Source: an uncultured Erysipelotrichaceae bacterium (GTDB lineage Bacteria > Bacillota_I > Bacilli_A > RFN20 > CAG-826). From it: a stretch of 6,084 bases of DNA. Of the stretch, positions 1 through 5,544 are shown piece after piece (the stretch's first letter is position 1; the number at the start of each line of letters is the position of its first letter). Where the stretch lies: contig CACYJD010000057.1 in assembly GCA_902774655.1 (NCBI GenBank), forward strand, positions 1 to 6,084, written 5' to 3'. Made by a program: the position numbers and the translations under genes. Below the pieces are notes generated by a model that was not told the DNA's origin, did not search any database, and saw nothing but the letters and a program-made list of their open reading frames with translations.

Positions 1-164
1 ACTTCTTTGAAGTCTTCTTTACTAGGTTTAGCTACACCGATATTCATTTCTTTATAGCATTGAAAAGCATCGCCGTTAATTATTTCGGCGTTAATCTTTT
101 TTGCTAATGATAAAGCATCACTAGATTTCCCACTACAAGTTGGTCCGGTAATAACTAGAATCAT
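1..164 (-). CDS. miaA: tRNA dimethylallyltransferase MiaA, N-terminal part (cut by window edge)
   Basis: MiaA transfers the dimethylallyl group of DMAPP to N6 of A37 in tRNAs that read UNN codons, giving i6A37, the substrate of MiaB. Only the first 54 codons lie in the window. They begin MILVITGPTCSGKS, a P-loop (residues 7-14) in the position and form typical of MiaA (usually GPTASGKT/S). Further on comes a segment with D32, Q35 and Y37 followed by MNIGVAKPS (40-48), which matches the family block D-S-M-Q-V-Y-R-x-M-D-I-G-T-A-K-P. The start is the ATG 9 bases after the stop of the upstream ylbF-family gene. I see no good ribosome binding site, so translation is probably coupled to that gene. 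The cysteine inside the P-loop (C10 instead of Ala) and D-A-F-Q-C-Y in place of D-S-M-Q-V-Y are mild departures. Identification is firm; completeness of the rest cannot be judged. Confidence 0.93.
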   Translation of the reverse strand, partial: MILVITGPTCSGKSSDALSLAKKINAEIINGDAFQCYKEMNIGVAKPSKEDFKE

Positions 165-173
165 AACAATATC

Positions 174-485
174 TTATTCTAAAATTGATTTTACTTCATT
201 AAGTAAATCAGTAACTTCTTCTTTTAATGCTTTGTAGTTCACCACTAAAGGATGATTCTCGTACTTTGATAGTATTTCTTCATAATTCGATTTACTTATT
301 TTATATGCTTCATCATTAGCAAAATTATTTGTCATTTCTTTTTTATATTTAGTAAGTAATTTATCAAAAGAGGCGAGTTCCTCATTGTTTTCTACTTGCT
401 CTTTGATATTTAAATACTCTTTAACCAATGGTAAAGAAAAAAGAGATTCTTTAACAAGTAATAAATCTCTTTCGACATTATTCAT
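174..485 (-). CDS. YlbF/YmcA-family protein, short and cysteine-free
   Basis: This is a small, mostly helical, charged protein of 103 residues. The C-terminal stretch (H-P-L-V-V-N-Y-K-A-L-K-E-E-V, then L-L-N-E-V-K-S-I-L) resembles the end of the helical domain in Bacillus YlbF and YmcA. The position directly after miaB is that of ymcA in Bacillus. There, YlbF, YmcA and YaaT form a complex that steers RNase Y cleavage, and the RNase Y gene is three genes upstream in this operon, so a role as RNase Y modulator is a reasonable inference. Bacillus members are about 145-150 residues and end in a cysteine-containing tail tied to Fe-S binding. This protein stops after the helical part and has no cysteine at all. 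The start chosen is the ATG at 485: AGGAG (495-499) lies 9 bases before it, whereas a TTG two codons earlier is only 3 bases from that site. It overlaps the end of miaB by 8 bases. Family call likely; which paralogue it is remains open. Confidence 0.8.
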   Translation of the reverse strand: MNNVERDLLLVKESLFSLPLVKEYLNIKEQVENNEELASFDKLLTKYKKEMTNNFANDEAYKISKSNYEEILSKYENHPLVVNYKALKEEVTDLLNEVKSILE

Positions 486-1917
486 TAACAAGTTCTCCTA
501 TTAATGAATATAAATGTGATTCGTTGATTTTAACTTTAACAATTTCTCCAACTAAGGAAATGTCACCTTTAAAGTGAACAAGTTTATTTTTCTCGGTGTA
601 ACCAGATAAGAATTCAGGATTCTTTTCACTTGGTCCATCCACTAAAACATCATACGTTTTGCCTATCATAGCATCGCTACTAGGTTTAATTACCTTTTCT
701 AATTCTTTAACGAGTTCTTGGAAACGTTTTGATTTTTCTTTAGGAGTTACGTTATCTTCAATTGCTGCTGCAGGAGTACCCTTTCTAGGTGAATATATGA
801 ATGTAAAGGCGCTTTCATATTTAACATATTTAACCATCTCAACAGTCTCAAGGAATTGCTCATAAGTTTCATTAGGAAAACCAACAATAATATCTGTTGA
901 AAGTGCAACACCAGGAATTCTTTTTCTAATTGTATCGACAAGTTCCTTATATGTTTCAGCGGTGTATTTTCTATTCATTAATTTAAGTACTTCAGTAGAT
1001 CCGCTTTGAACTGGAAGGTGAATGTATTTACAAATGTTATCGTATTTAGCAATTGTATCAATTAGCTCAATTGAGAAGTCCCATGGATGAGAAGTTAAAA
1101 ATCTCACTCTTGGAATTCCAAGTTCTGCTACTTTTCCTAATAGCTTGGCGAAAGTTGTTCCGTCTTTAAAATCTTTGCCATACGAATTAACATTTTGGCC
1201 TAAAAGTGTAATTTCTTTATAGCCCTTATTCTTTAAATCTAGACACTCTTTTAAGATGTCTTCCATCTTTCTAGAACGCTCCTTGCCTCTGGTGTAAGGA
1301 ACAATACAATACGTGCAGAATTTATCGCATCCATAAGCGATGTTTACAAACGCTTTATAGCTAGATAGTCGCTTATTTGGGAGATTTTCTTTAATTTCTT
1401 CACTACTAGATTTAACGTTTACAAGGCGTACATTTTTCTCAATTACTTCTGCCATCATTTGAGGCAATTCTTGAATATTATGTGTGCCAAAAATTAAATC
1501 AACGTGTTTATATTTATCTAATACAAAATCAATTATGTGTTTTTGTTGAACCATGCAACCACAAACAGCAATTAGTTTAGTTTTATCAGCTTGCTTAATC
1601 GCCTTTAGGTTACCGATTTGTCCAAATACTTTTTGTTCAGCATTTTCTCTAACTGCGCATGTATTAAGAATAATGACATCTGCTTTTTCAATTTCACTAG
1701 CCTTAGTTAAGCCTGCTTTTTCAAGCATACCTGACATGTTTTCTTCATCAACATAGTTGGCTTGACATCCAGATGTATGAATAAAATATGTTCTGCCTTT
1801 TGCGTATTCTAAAACTGATTGAGGTATCACAATCTCATCATAGTTATACGCAAAAGTCATTCTGCGATCTCTTGCTTTAGATAAATCAGGTGTGGATTCA
1901 ACTAAAATCTTAGCCAT
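478..1917 (-). CDS. miaB: tRNA-2-methylthio-N6-dimethylallyladenosine37 synthase MiaB
   Basis: MiaB is a radical SAM methylthiotransferase that converts i6A37 to ms2i6A37 in tRNA. The 479-residue protein has the full family layout. The N-terminal MTTase domain (about 43-160) carries the auxiliary cluster cysteines C51 (in TSGCQANYVDEEN), C87 (LNTCAVRENAE) and C121 (CGCMVQ). The radical SAM core (about 187-410) has C197, C201 and C204 in GCDKFCTYCIVPYTRG, followed by LLGQNVNSYG, SHPWD and HLPVQSGS. A TRAM RNA-binding domain fills the C-terminus (about 415-479). The signature GCDKFCTYCIVPYTRG is typical of MiaB rather than of MtaB or RimO. The ATG shares one base with the ymdB stop (TAATG), and GGAG sits 7 bases upstream, so translation is both coupled and independently primed. 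The roughly 40-residue N-terminal extension before the MTTase domain is common in Firmicutes. The downstream operon contains miaA, which makes its substrate. No key residue is missing. Confidence 0.97.
   Translation of the reverse strand: MAKILVESTPDLSKARDRRMTFAYNYDEIVIPQSVLEYAKGRTYFIHTSGCQANYVDEENMSGMLEKAGLTKASEIEKADVIILNTCAVRENAEQKVFGQIGNLKAIKQADKTKLIAVCGCMVQQKHIIDFVLDKYKHVDLIFGTHNIQELPQMMAEVIEKNVRLVNVKSSSEEIKENLPNKRLSSYKAFVNIAYGCDKFCTYCIVPYTRGKERSRKMEDILKECLDLKNKGYKEITLLGQNVNSYGKDFKDGTTFAKLLGKVAELGIPRVRFLTSHPWDFSIELIDTIAKYDNICKYIHLPVQSGSTEVLKLMNRKYTAETYKELVDTIRKRIPGVALSTDIIVGFPNETYEQFLETVEMVKYVKYESAFTFIYSPRKGTPAAAIEDNVTPKEKSKRFQELVKELEKVIKPSSDAMIGKTYDVLVDGPSEKNPEFLSGYTEKNKLVHFKGDISLVGEIVKVKINESHLYSLIGELVNE
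495..499 (-). promoter_or_regulatory. Ribosome binding site of the ylbF-family gene
   Basis: AGGAG on the minus strand lies inside the last codons of miaB. Its distance to the ATG at 485 is 9 bases and to the in-frame TTG at 491 only 3 bases, which decides the start in favour of the ATG. Confidence 0.75.
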
Positions 1918-2705
1918 TATTTTTCTCCAAAGAGTTTAATGAGGAATATTTCCTTACATTTACGAGTATCGTTATCAATATCAATAACTACTCCATTAAC
2001 CATAGGCGTGTCGTCTTCATCAATAGTGAATCTAGACATTTGACCAAATATTGTTTTGTCGATAACTGAGTTTTTCTCAAAACCAATAACACCATTAGCA
2101 GCGCCACACATACCAACATCTGTGCAATAAGCTGTTCCATTTGGAAGTATCTTTGCGTCATTTGTTTGAACGTGAGTGTGAGTTCCTAAAACTGCGGAAA
2201 CTACCCCATCAAAGACATAAGCAAAGCAGATTTTTTCGCTACTTGTTTCACCATGATAATCAACAATATGAATTGAGTCTTCATCACCAATTTCATCAAG
2301 TAACTCCTTAAATGAAACGTATGGGCTAACGACTTCTTCTTTCATAAAAGCACTGCCCATTACGTTAGTGACTCTTACCTTCACATTATCGACATCAAAG
2401 CAAATTGAGCCGACTCCCTGTCTATAATTGGTTAAATTAATAGGTCTAATTAGACAGGTTGTGTCATCAATATAATCATCAATATTGTCTTTAGAATGGT
2501 AATGATTGCCTAATGTGATACAATCGATTCCCATATCAATAAGCTCGTTATAATGCTTTTCAATTAATCCTTTTCCATGGGTGGCGTTTTCTCCATTGGC
2601 AATAACAAAATCAATGCGATATTTATCAACCAATTTATCTAGGAAAAGGCGAACTGAATTTCGCCCTATTTTCCCAACGATATCACCAAGGAAAAGAATT
2701 CTCAT
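1917..2705 (-). CDS. ymdB: YmdB-family metallophosphoesterase
   Basis: YmdB proteins are binuclear-metal phosphodiesterases active on cyclic nucleotides. In Bacillus, YmdB affects the choice between motility and biofilm, and its gene lies next to rny as here. The 262-residue length is normal for the family. The metal and catalytic residues visible are D8 (FLGDIVGKIGR), E39 and N40 (NGENATHGKG), N67 and H68 (LGNH), H151 (DYHGETSSEK), and H176 and H178 (GTHTHVQTND). The later block with LPNGTAYCTDVGMCG is also typical. One oddity is that the family's N-H-T-W-D reads N-H-Y-H-S here, next to the presumed catalytic H68. The ATG lies 2 bases after the rny stop and has no recognisable ribosome binding site. 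The protein begins exactly at the conserved R-I-L-F-x-G-D strand, so the start is secure and reinitiation after rny is likely. The physiological substrate in this organism is unknown. Confidence 0.94.
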   Translation of the reverse strand: MRILFLGDIVGKIGRNSVRLFLDKLVDKYRIDFVIANGENATHGKGLIEKHYNELIDMGIDCITLGNHYHSKDNIDDYIDDTTCLIRPINLTNYRQGVGSICFDVDNVKVRVTNVMGSAFMKEEVVSPYVSFKELLDEIGDEDSIHIVDYHGETSSEKICFAYVFDGVVSAVLGTHTHVQTNDAKILPNGTAYCTDVGMCGAANGVIGFEKNSVIDKTIFGQMSRFTIDEDDTPMVNGVVIDIDNDTRKCKEIFLIKLFGEK

Positions 2706-2707
2706 AA

Positions 2708-4273
2708 TTATTTTGCTGTTTCTGTAGCGCGGTATTCCCTAATAACAGAAACTTTGATTTGACCTGGGTAAGTCATTTCAGTTTCGATTCTTTCCTTGAT
2801 GTCTTTAGCGAGTTTATAAGCTGCTAAGTCATCAATCTTTTCTGGGACTACCATAACACGAACTTCTCTACCACTTTGCATAGCAAAGCATTGATAAACA
2901 CCTTCGTAGGATTTACAAATATCTTCGAGTTGTTCAATACGTTTAACATAGTTTTCAAGAGTTTCACTTCTTGCACCTGGTCTAGCAGCACTTAAAGTAT
3001 CAGCGGCTTGAACAAGGTTAGCGATGATGTATTTAGATGGAACATCACCGTGGTGAGATTCAATTGAGTTAATAACAACATCAGGTTCACCATATTTTTT
3101 GGCTAATCTACTACCAAGTTCAACGTGAGAACCTTCTTGTTCGAAGTCAACTGCTTTACCAATATCGTGAAGTAAACCGGCACGTTTAGCGAGGTTTGCA
3201 TCCATGCCAAGTTCAGCGGCCATAATGCCACTTAAGTAAGCAACTTCCATGGAATGATCAAATACGTTTTGGCCAAAAGATGTTCTAAATTTAAGTCTAC
3301 CAACATAGTAAAGTAATTCTTTGTTGATTCTTGGTAAGCCAAGTTTAAAGGCAGCTTCCTCACCATATTTTTGAATTTGAGCATCCATTTCAGCTTGAAC
3401 TTTAGCAACAACTTCTTCAATTCTTCCAGGTTGAATACGACCATCTTTAACTAAGATATCTAGAGTTCTAGTTGCAATTTCTCTTCTAATAGGGTTAAAG
3501 CAACTAACTGTAATAACTTCAGGTGTATCATCAATAATTAAATCAACACCTAAGAGTTGTTCTAATGAACGAATGTTTCTACCTTCACGTCCAATAATAC
3601 GACCTTTCATTTCATCGCTTGGAAGAGCGACAACTGAAACGGTTCTTTCACTAACTTCATCTTGTGAATATTTTTGAATAGCTAAAGAAAGAATATTTCT
3701 TGCTTCTTCCTCAGCCTTATCTTTGGCTTCTTCTTCGCTATTTTTCATATATAAAGCGATTTCTTTAGTCATTTTTGATTCAACACGTTTAAAGATTTCA
3801 TCTCTAGCTTCATTAACTGAAAGTTGAGCGACTTTTTCTAATTCAACAATAATTGAATCAATCTTTTCTTGAAGAACAGCTTCCTTTTTATCGCATTCTT
3901 TAAGTCTACGATTCAAAGTTTCATTCTTTTCTTCTAAGATATTTTCTTTTTGTAAAAGAGCATTATCTCTTCTATCAATATTTTGTTCTCTTTGAGAAAG
4001 TTTGTTTTCCATCTGTGCAACAGTGGCTTTTCTTTCTTTGATATCTTTTTCAGCTTCTTGACGAAGTTCAAGAACAGTTTGTTTTCCATCAATTTGAGCG
4101 TTCTTTCTAATTTGCTCTGCCTTGATTTCGGCATTTTTTAAAATCTTTTCTGCTTCATTACTAGCGCGTTTAGTTTTAAAAAATGGAATAAGCATAAACG
4201 CTGCGATTCCACCACCAACGCCAACAAGTAAAGCAACAATGATTAGAATAACCCATACTACGTCTGGCATCAT
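2708..4273 (-). CDS. rny: Ribonuclease Y, membrane-anchored endoribonuclease
   Basis: RNase Y is the main single-strand endonuclease that starts mRNA decay in many Firmicutes. It acts at the membrane, often with other decay factors. The 521-residue protein (Bacillus form about 520) shows all expected parts. There is an N-terminal membrane anchor (about 5-31, with a V-L-I-I-V-A-L-L-V run and a glycine-rich patch), a long Lys/Glu-rich coiled coil (about 36-205), a KH RNA-binding domain (about 211-270) with GRIIGREGRNIR at 224-235, and an HD domain (about 335-430) with the catalytic pair H369-D370 in AGLLHDIGKAVD plus SHHGDVPS at 406-413. AAGGAGG lies upstream, 5 bases before the ATG at 4273 and 8 before the adjacent in-frame ATG at 4270; either start changes only one residue. 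It is the first gene of its operon, behind a promoter candidate and a structured leader. No damage is seen. Confidence 0.98.
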   Translation of the reverse strand: MMPDVVWVILIIVALLVGVGGGIAAFMLIPFFKTKRASNEAEKILKNAEIKAEQIRKNAQIDGKQTVLELRQEAEKDIKERKATVAQMENKLSQREQNIDRRDNALLQKENILEEKNETLNRRLKECDKKEAVLQEKIDSIIVELEKVAQLSVNEARDEIFKRVESKMTKEIALYMKNSEEEAKDKAEEEARNILSLAIQKYSQDEVSERTVSVVALPSDEMKGRIIGREGRNIRSLEQLLGVDLIIDDTPEVITVSCFNPIRREIATRTLDILVKDGRIQPGRIEEVVAKVQAEMDAQIQKYGEEAAFKLGLPRINKELLYYVGRLKFRTSFGQNVFDHSMEVAYLSGIMAAELGMDANLAKRAGLLHDIGKAVDFEQEGSHVELGSRLAKKYGEPDVVINSIESHHGDVPSKYIIANLVQAADTLSAARPGARSETLENYVKRIEQLEDICKSYEGVYQCFAMQSGREVRVMVVPEKIDDLAAYKLAKDIKERIETEMTYPGQIKVSVIREYRATETAK

Positions 4274-4278
4274 TGTTT

Positions 4279-4285
4279 CCTCCTT
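4279..4285 (-). promoter_or_regulatory. Strong ribosome binding site of rny
   Basis: AAGGAGG on the minus strand is close to the full anti-16S complement. It lies 5 bases from the ATG at 4273 and 8 bases from the ATG at 4270. The bases just upstream (ATAGAA) can pair with TTCTAT at 4307-4312, so access to this site may depend on how the leader folds. Confidence 0.85.
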
Positions 4286-4316
4286 CTATATCGAAACGGC
4301 ATTCAAATAGAATACC
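4284..4316 (-). promoter_or_regulatory. Leader 3' part: two competing hairpins next to the rny RBS
   Basis: On the minus strand GGTATTC (4310-4316) can pair with GAATGCC (4298-4304) around a TATTT loop, giving seven pairs with one G-U. The overlapping TTCTAT (4307-4312) can instead pair with ATAGAA (4284-4289), which touches the ribosome binding site. The two pairings share bases 4310-4312 and so exclude each other. That is seen in the sequence; a switching role is inference. Confidence 0.45.
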
Positions 4317-4326
4317 TATAATTAAG

Positions 4327-4418
4327 TTATTACCTCATAATCAAAACTAGGGGCTTGATTAGATATATAATTAACGGCTAAGCCGATAAAGAGATTTATA
4401 GTAAATCTATGGTAATAA
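4327..4418 (-). ncRNA. Multibranched structured element in the rny leader
   Basis: On the minus strand TTATTACC (4411-4418) is perfectly complementary to GGTAATAA (4327-4334), making an 8-pair closing helix. Inside lie three hairpins in a row: AGATTTA-CTA-TAAATCT (4392-4408, seven pairs), CGGC-TTA-GCCG (4375-4385, four pairs) and TAATCAA...TTGATTA (4338-4361, seven pairs plus a possible G-U, C-rich loop). Together they form a four-way junction about 92 bases long. The shape recalls a tRNA cloverleaf in outline, but no T-loop or D-loop sequences are present, so it is not a tRNA. I do not recognise a known riboswitch core. With the promoter just upstream and no terminator before rny, it should be part of the rny mRNA leader. 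The extra G-U pair exists only on this strand, slightly favouring minus-strand function. Confidence 0.5.
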
Positions 4419-4438
4419 GTACCCAGCGGTACGCTATA

Positions 4439-4467
4439 AGTATAACAAAATAAATTTGTTAAAAAAA
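4439..4467 (-). promoter_or_regulatory. Likely sigma-A-type promoter of the rny operon with extended -10
   Basis: On the minus strand TG-T-TATACT (4439-4447) matches an extended -10 box in five of six core bases plus the TG. Seventeen bases further upstream lies only a run of Ts (4461-4467), a poor -35, as is usual for extended -10 promoters. It lies just after the recA terminator and before the rny leader, where a promoter is expected. Start point predicted near 4432-4435. Confidence 0.6.
4443..4461 (-). repeat. Inverted repeat overlapping the rny promoter spacer
   Basis: TAACAAA-TTTAT-TTTGTTA is a perfect 7-base inverted repeat. It fills the spacer of the predicted promoter and reaches two bases into the -10 box. 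It could be an operator for a dimeric repressor, but in such AT-rich DNA it may be chance. No U-tail follows on either strand, so it is not a terminator. Confidence 0.35.
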
Positions 4468-4518
4468 GAATAACTCTTATAAATACAAAAAGAGCCGACT
4501 ATATAGTGTTTATTTAGT

Positions 4519-4540
4519 AAAAAAGGCTGCCGAAGCAGCC
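4519..4540 (-). terminator. Rho-independent terminator of the recA unit
   Basis: Starting 6 bases after the recA stop, the minus strand reads GGCTGC-TTCG-GCAGCC followed by six Ts. This is a GC-rich six-pair stem closed by the exceptionally stable C(UUCG)G tetraloop, with a U-tail. It separates the pgsA-cinA-recA unit from the rny operon. Confidence 0.92.
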
Positions 4541-4546
4541 GATTTG

Positions 4547-5494
4547 TTACATCTCTCCAGTAGTAATTTTTTGCAATAATTCTTCTTTGAGATCAGGGTG
4601 TGATTCAAGATACTTTTTAGCAGCATCTTTACCGTTAGCGAATCGATTTCCATCGTATTCATACCAACTTCCTGTTTTCTTTATGATTCCTAATTCAGAA
4701 CCAATCTCAAGAATCTCACCATTCTTATCAATTCCTTTACCGTAGATAATATCGATCTTAGTTGTTTTAAATGGTGGTGCGACTTTATTCTTTGTAATTT
4801 TAACAGTGACTGTATTGCCAACAATATCACTACCATCTTTAAGCGCATCACTTCTACGGATATCAATTCTAATTGATGCGTAGAATTTAAGCGCTCTACC
4901 ACCAGTCGTGGTTTCTGGATTTCCATAAAGCACTCCGACTTTTTCTCTTAATTGGTTAATAAAGATAACTGTACATTGTTTTTGGTTTAAAACACCTGCA
5001 AGTTTTCTCATAGCTTTAGACATAAGTCTAGCTTGTAAACCAACAGAGCTATCTTCCATATCTCCATCAATCTCCGCTTGTGGGACAAGCGCTGCGACAG
5101 AGTCTACGACAATAATGTCAAACGCTCCACTATTAGCTAAGATTTCAATATCAACACCTAAGTTACGAGCGTACACAGGATCAATAGAATGTTCAGCATC
5201 CACAAATGCTGCTCTACCACCCTTCTTTTGTGCTTCTGCAATTGCAGATAACGCTAAAGTGGTTTTTCCACTTGATTCAGGACCATAGATTTCTACAATC
5301 CTACCTTTTGGATATCCTCCAATACCTAGTGCAGCATCCACTAATAAAGATCCACTAGAAATAGCGTCTTTATCTACGGTTGGACGATCTCCAAGTTTAA
5401 TGACACTTCCCTTGCCGTACGTCTTTTCAATTTGACTAATAGCGTCAGTAAGAATGTCATTGCTTTCATTTTGTAAATTTTCTTTTTTAGCCAT
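4547..5494 (-). CDS. recA: RecA recombinase with an in-frame internal deletion
   Basis: RecA forms ATP-dependent filaments on single-stranded DNA for homologous recombination. Where LexA exists, it also triggers the SOS response. Visible landmarks are the N-terminal helix and GKGSVIKLGD (27-36), Walker A GPESSGKT (71-78), the catalytic Glu in DAEHSIDPVYAR (E101), Walker B IIVVDS (D131), the L1 region (141-152), FINQLR (178-183), the L2 loop GNPETTTGG (191-199) and a C-terminal domain to residue 315. The length is below the usual 330-350 for two reasons. It has no acidic tail, and 18 residues are missing after GVDI116: the family's segment around S-Q-P-D-T-G-E-Q-A-L-E-I is absent and the sequence resumes at E-I-L-A-N-S-G-A. 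L1 also has E147 and S150 where the family normally has Gly and His. GGGAGG lies 5 bases before the ATG. Identity is certain; whether the protein is active is open. Confidence 0.96.
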   Translation of the reverse strand: MAKKENLQNESNDILTDAISQIEKTYGKGSVIKLGDRPTVDKDAISSGSLLVDAALGIGGYPKGRIVEIYGPESSGKTTLALSAIAEAQKKGGRAAFVDAEHSIDPVYARNLGVDIEILANSGAFDIIVVDSVAALVPQAEIDGDMEDSSVGLQARLMSKAMRKLAGVLNQKQCTVIFINQLREKVGVLYGNPETTTGGRALKFYASIRIDIRRSDALKDGSDIVGNTVTVKITKNKVAPPFKTTKIDIIYGKGIDKNGEILEIGSELGIIKKTGSWYEYDGNRFANGKDAAKKYLESHPDLKEELLQKITTGEM

Positions 5495-5544
5495 TTTGAC
5501 CTCCCTACTTTTTCTTACCCTTCAAATTTAAAAAACGCGACAAA
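5495..5544 (-). other. cinA-recA gap without visible control site
   Basis: These 50 bases hold the recA ribosome binding site (GGGAGG, 5500-5505) and AT-rich sequence. I see no convincing promoter, no GC-stem terminator and no Firmicutes-type LexA box (GAAC-N4-GTTC). recA is therefore probably expressed by read-through from the upstream genes. Confidence 0.5.

Larger units (their letters stand above)
4274..4434 (-). promoter_or_regulatory. Predicted long structured 5' leader of the rny operon
   Basis: If transcription starts about 5-8 bases after the TATACT box, the rny mRNA has a leader of about 160 bases. Its first bases form GTACC-GCTG-GGTAC (4419-4432, five pairs). Then follow the multibranched element (4327-4418), the competing hairpins (4284-4316) and the ribosome binding site. 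I find no convincing reading frame in it. The leader leads into the gene of the main mRNA decay enzyme, so feedback control of rny is a plausible role, but nothing in the sequence proves it. A metabolite-sensing or protein-binding element is the alternative. Confidence 0.5.

Noticed and set aside
174..491. Longer start (TTG at 491) for the ylbF-family gene
   Set aside because: It is only 3 bases from AGGAG; the ATG at 485 has proper spacing.
659..1756. Small open frames on the plus strand within miaB
   Set aside because: They are antisense shadows of a strongly conserved gene, with no ribosome binding site or recognisable protein sequence.
4335..4361. GATTATG-containing stretch reminiscent of the 3' side of purine riboswitches
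   Set aside because: The conserved loop sequences ATATGG and GTTTCTACC are absent and the pairing pattern differs.
4327..4418. Cloverleaf-like fold that could be a tRNA
   Set aside because: There is an 8-pair closing stem and three arms, but no GGTTCGAATC-type T loop, no D-loop GG, arm lengths do not fit and there is no CCA or discriminator logic.
4419..4435. GTACCGC string recalling the T-box core
   Set aside because: The T-box sequence GGGTGGTACCGCG is not present on either strand, and there is no terminator/antiterminator pair before rny.
4461..4494. Second terminator after recA (CTCTT/AAGAG hairpin followed by a T run)
   Set aside because: The stem has five mostly A-T pairs, an 11-base loop and a distant T run. 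The GC-rich hairpin at 4519-4540 already explains termination.
4375..4543. Three copies of CGGCT in the recA-rny interval as a repeat family
   Set aside because: Two copies are parts of hairpin stems and the flanks do not match, so shared ancestry is not supported.
5515..5544. Terminator or promoter between cinA and recA suggested by CGCG followed by six Ts
   Set aside because: No GC stem can be drawn before the T run, and no -10/-35 pair with acceptable spacing was found.
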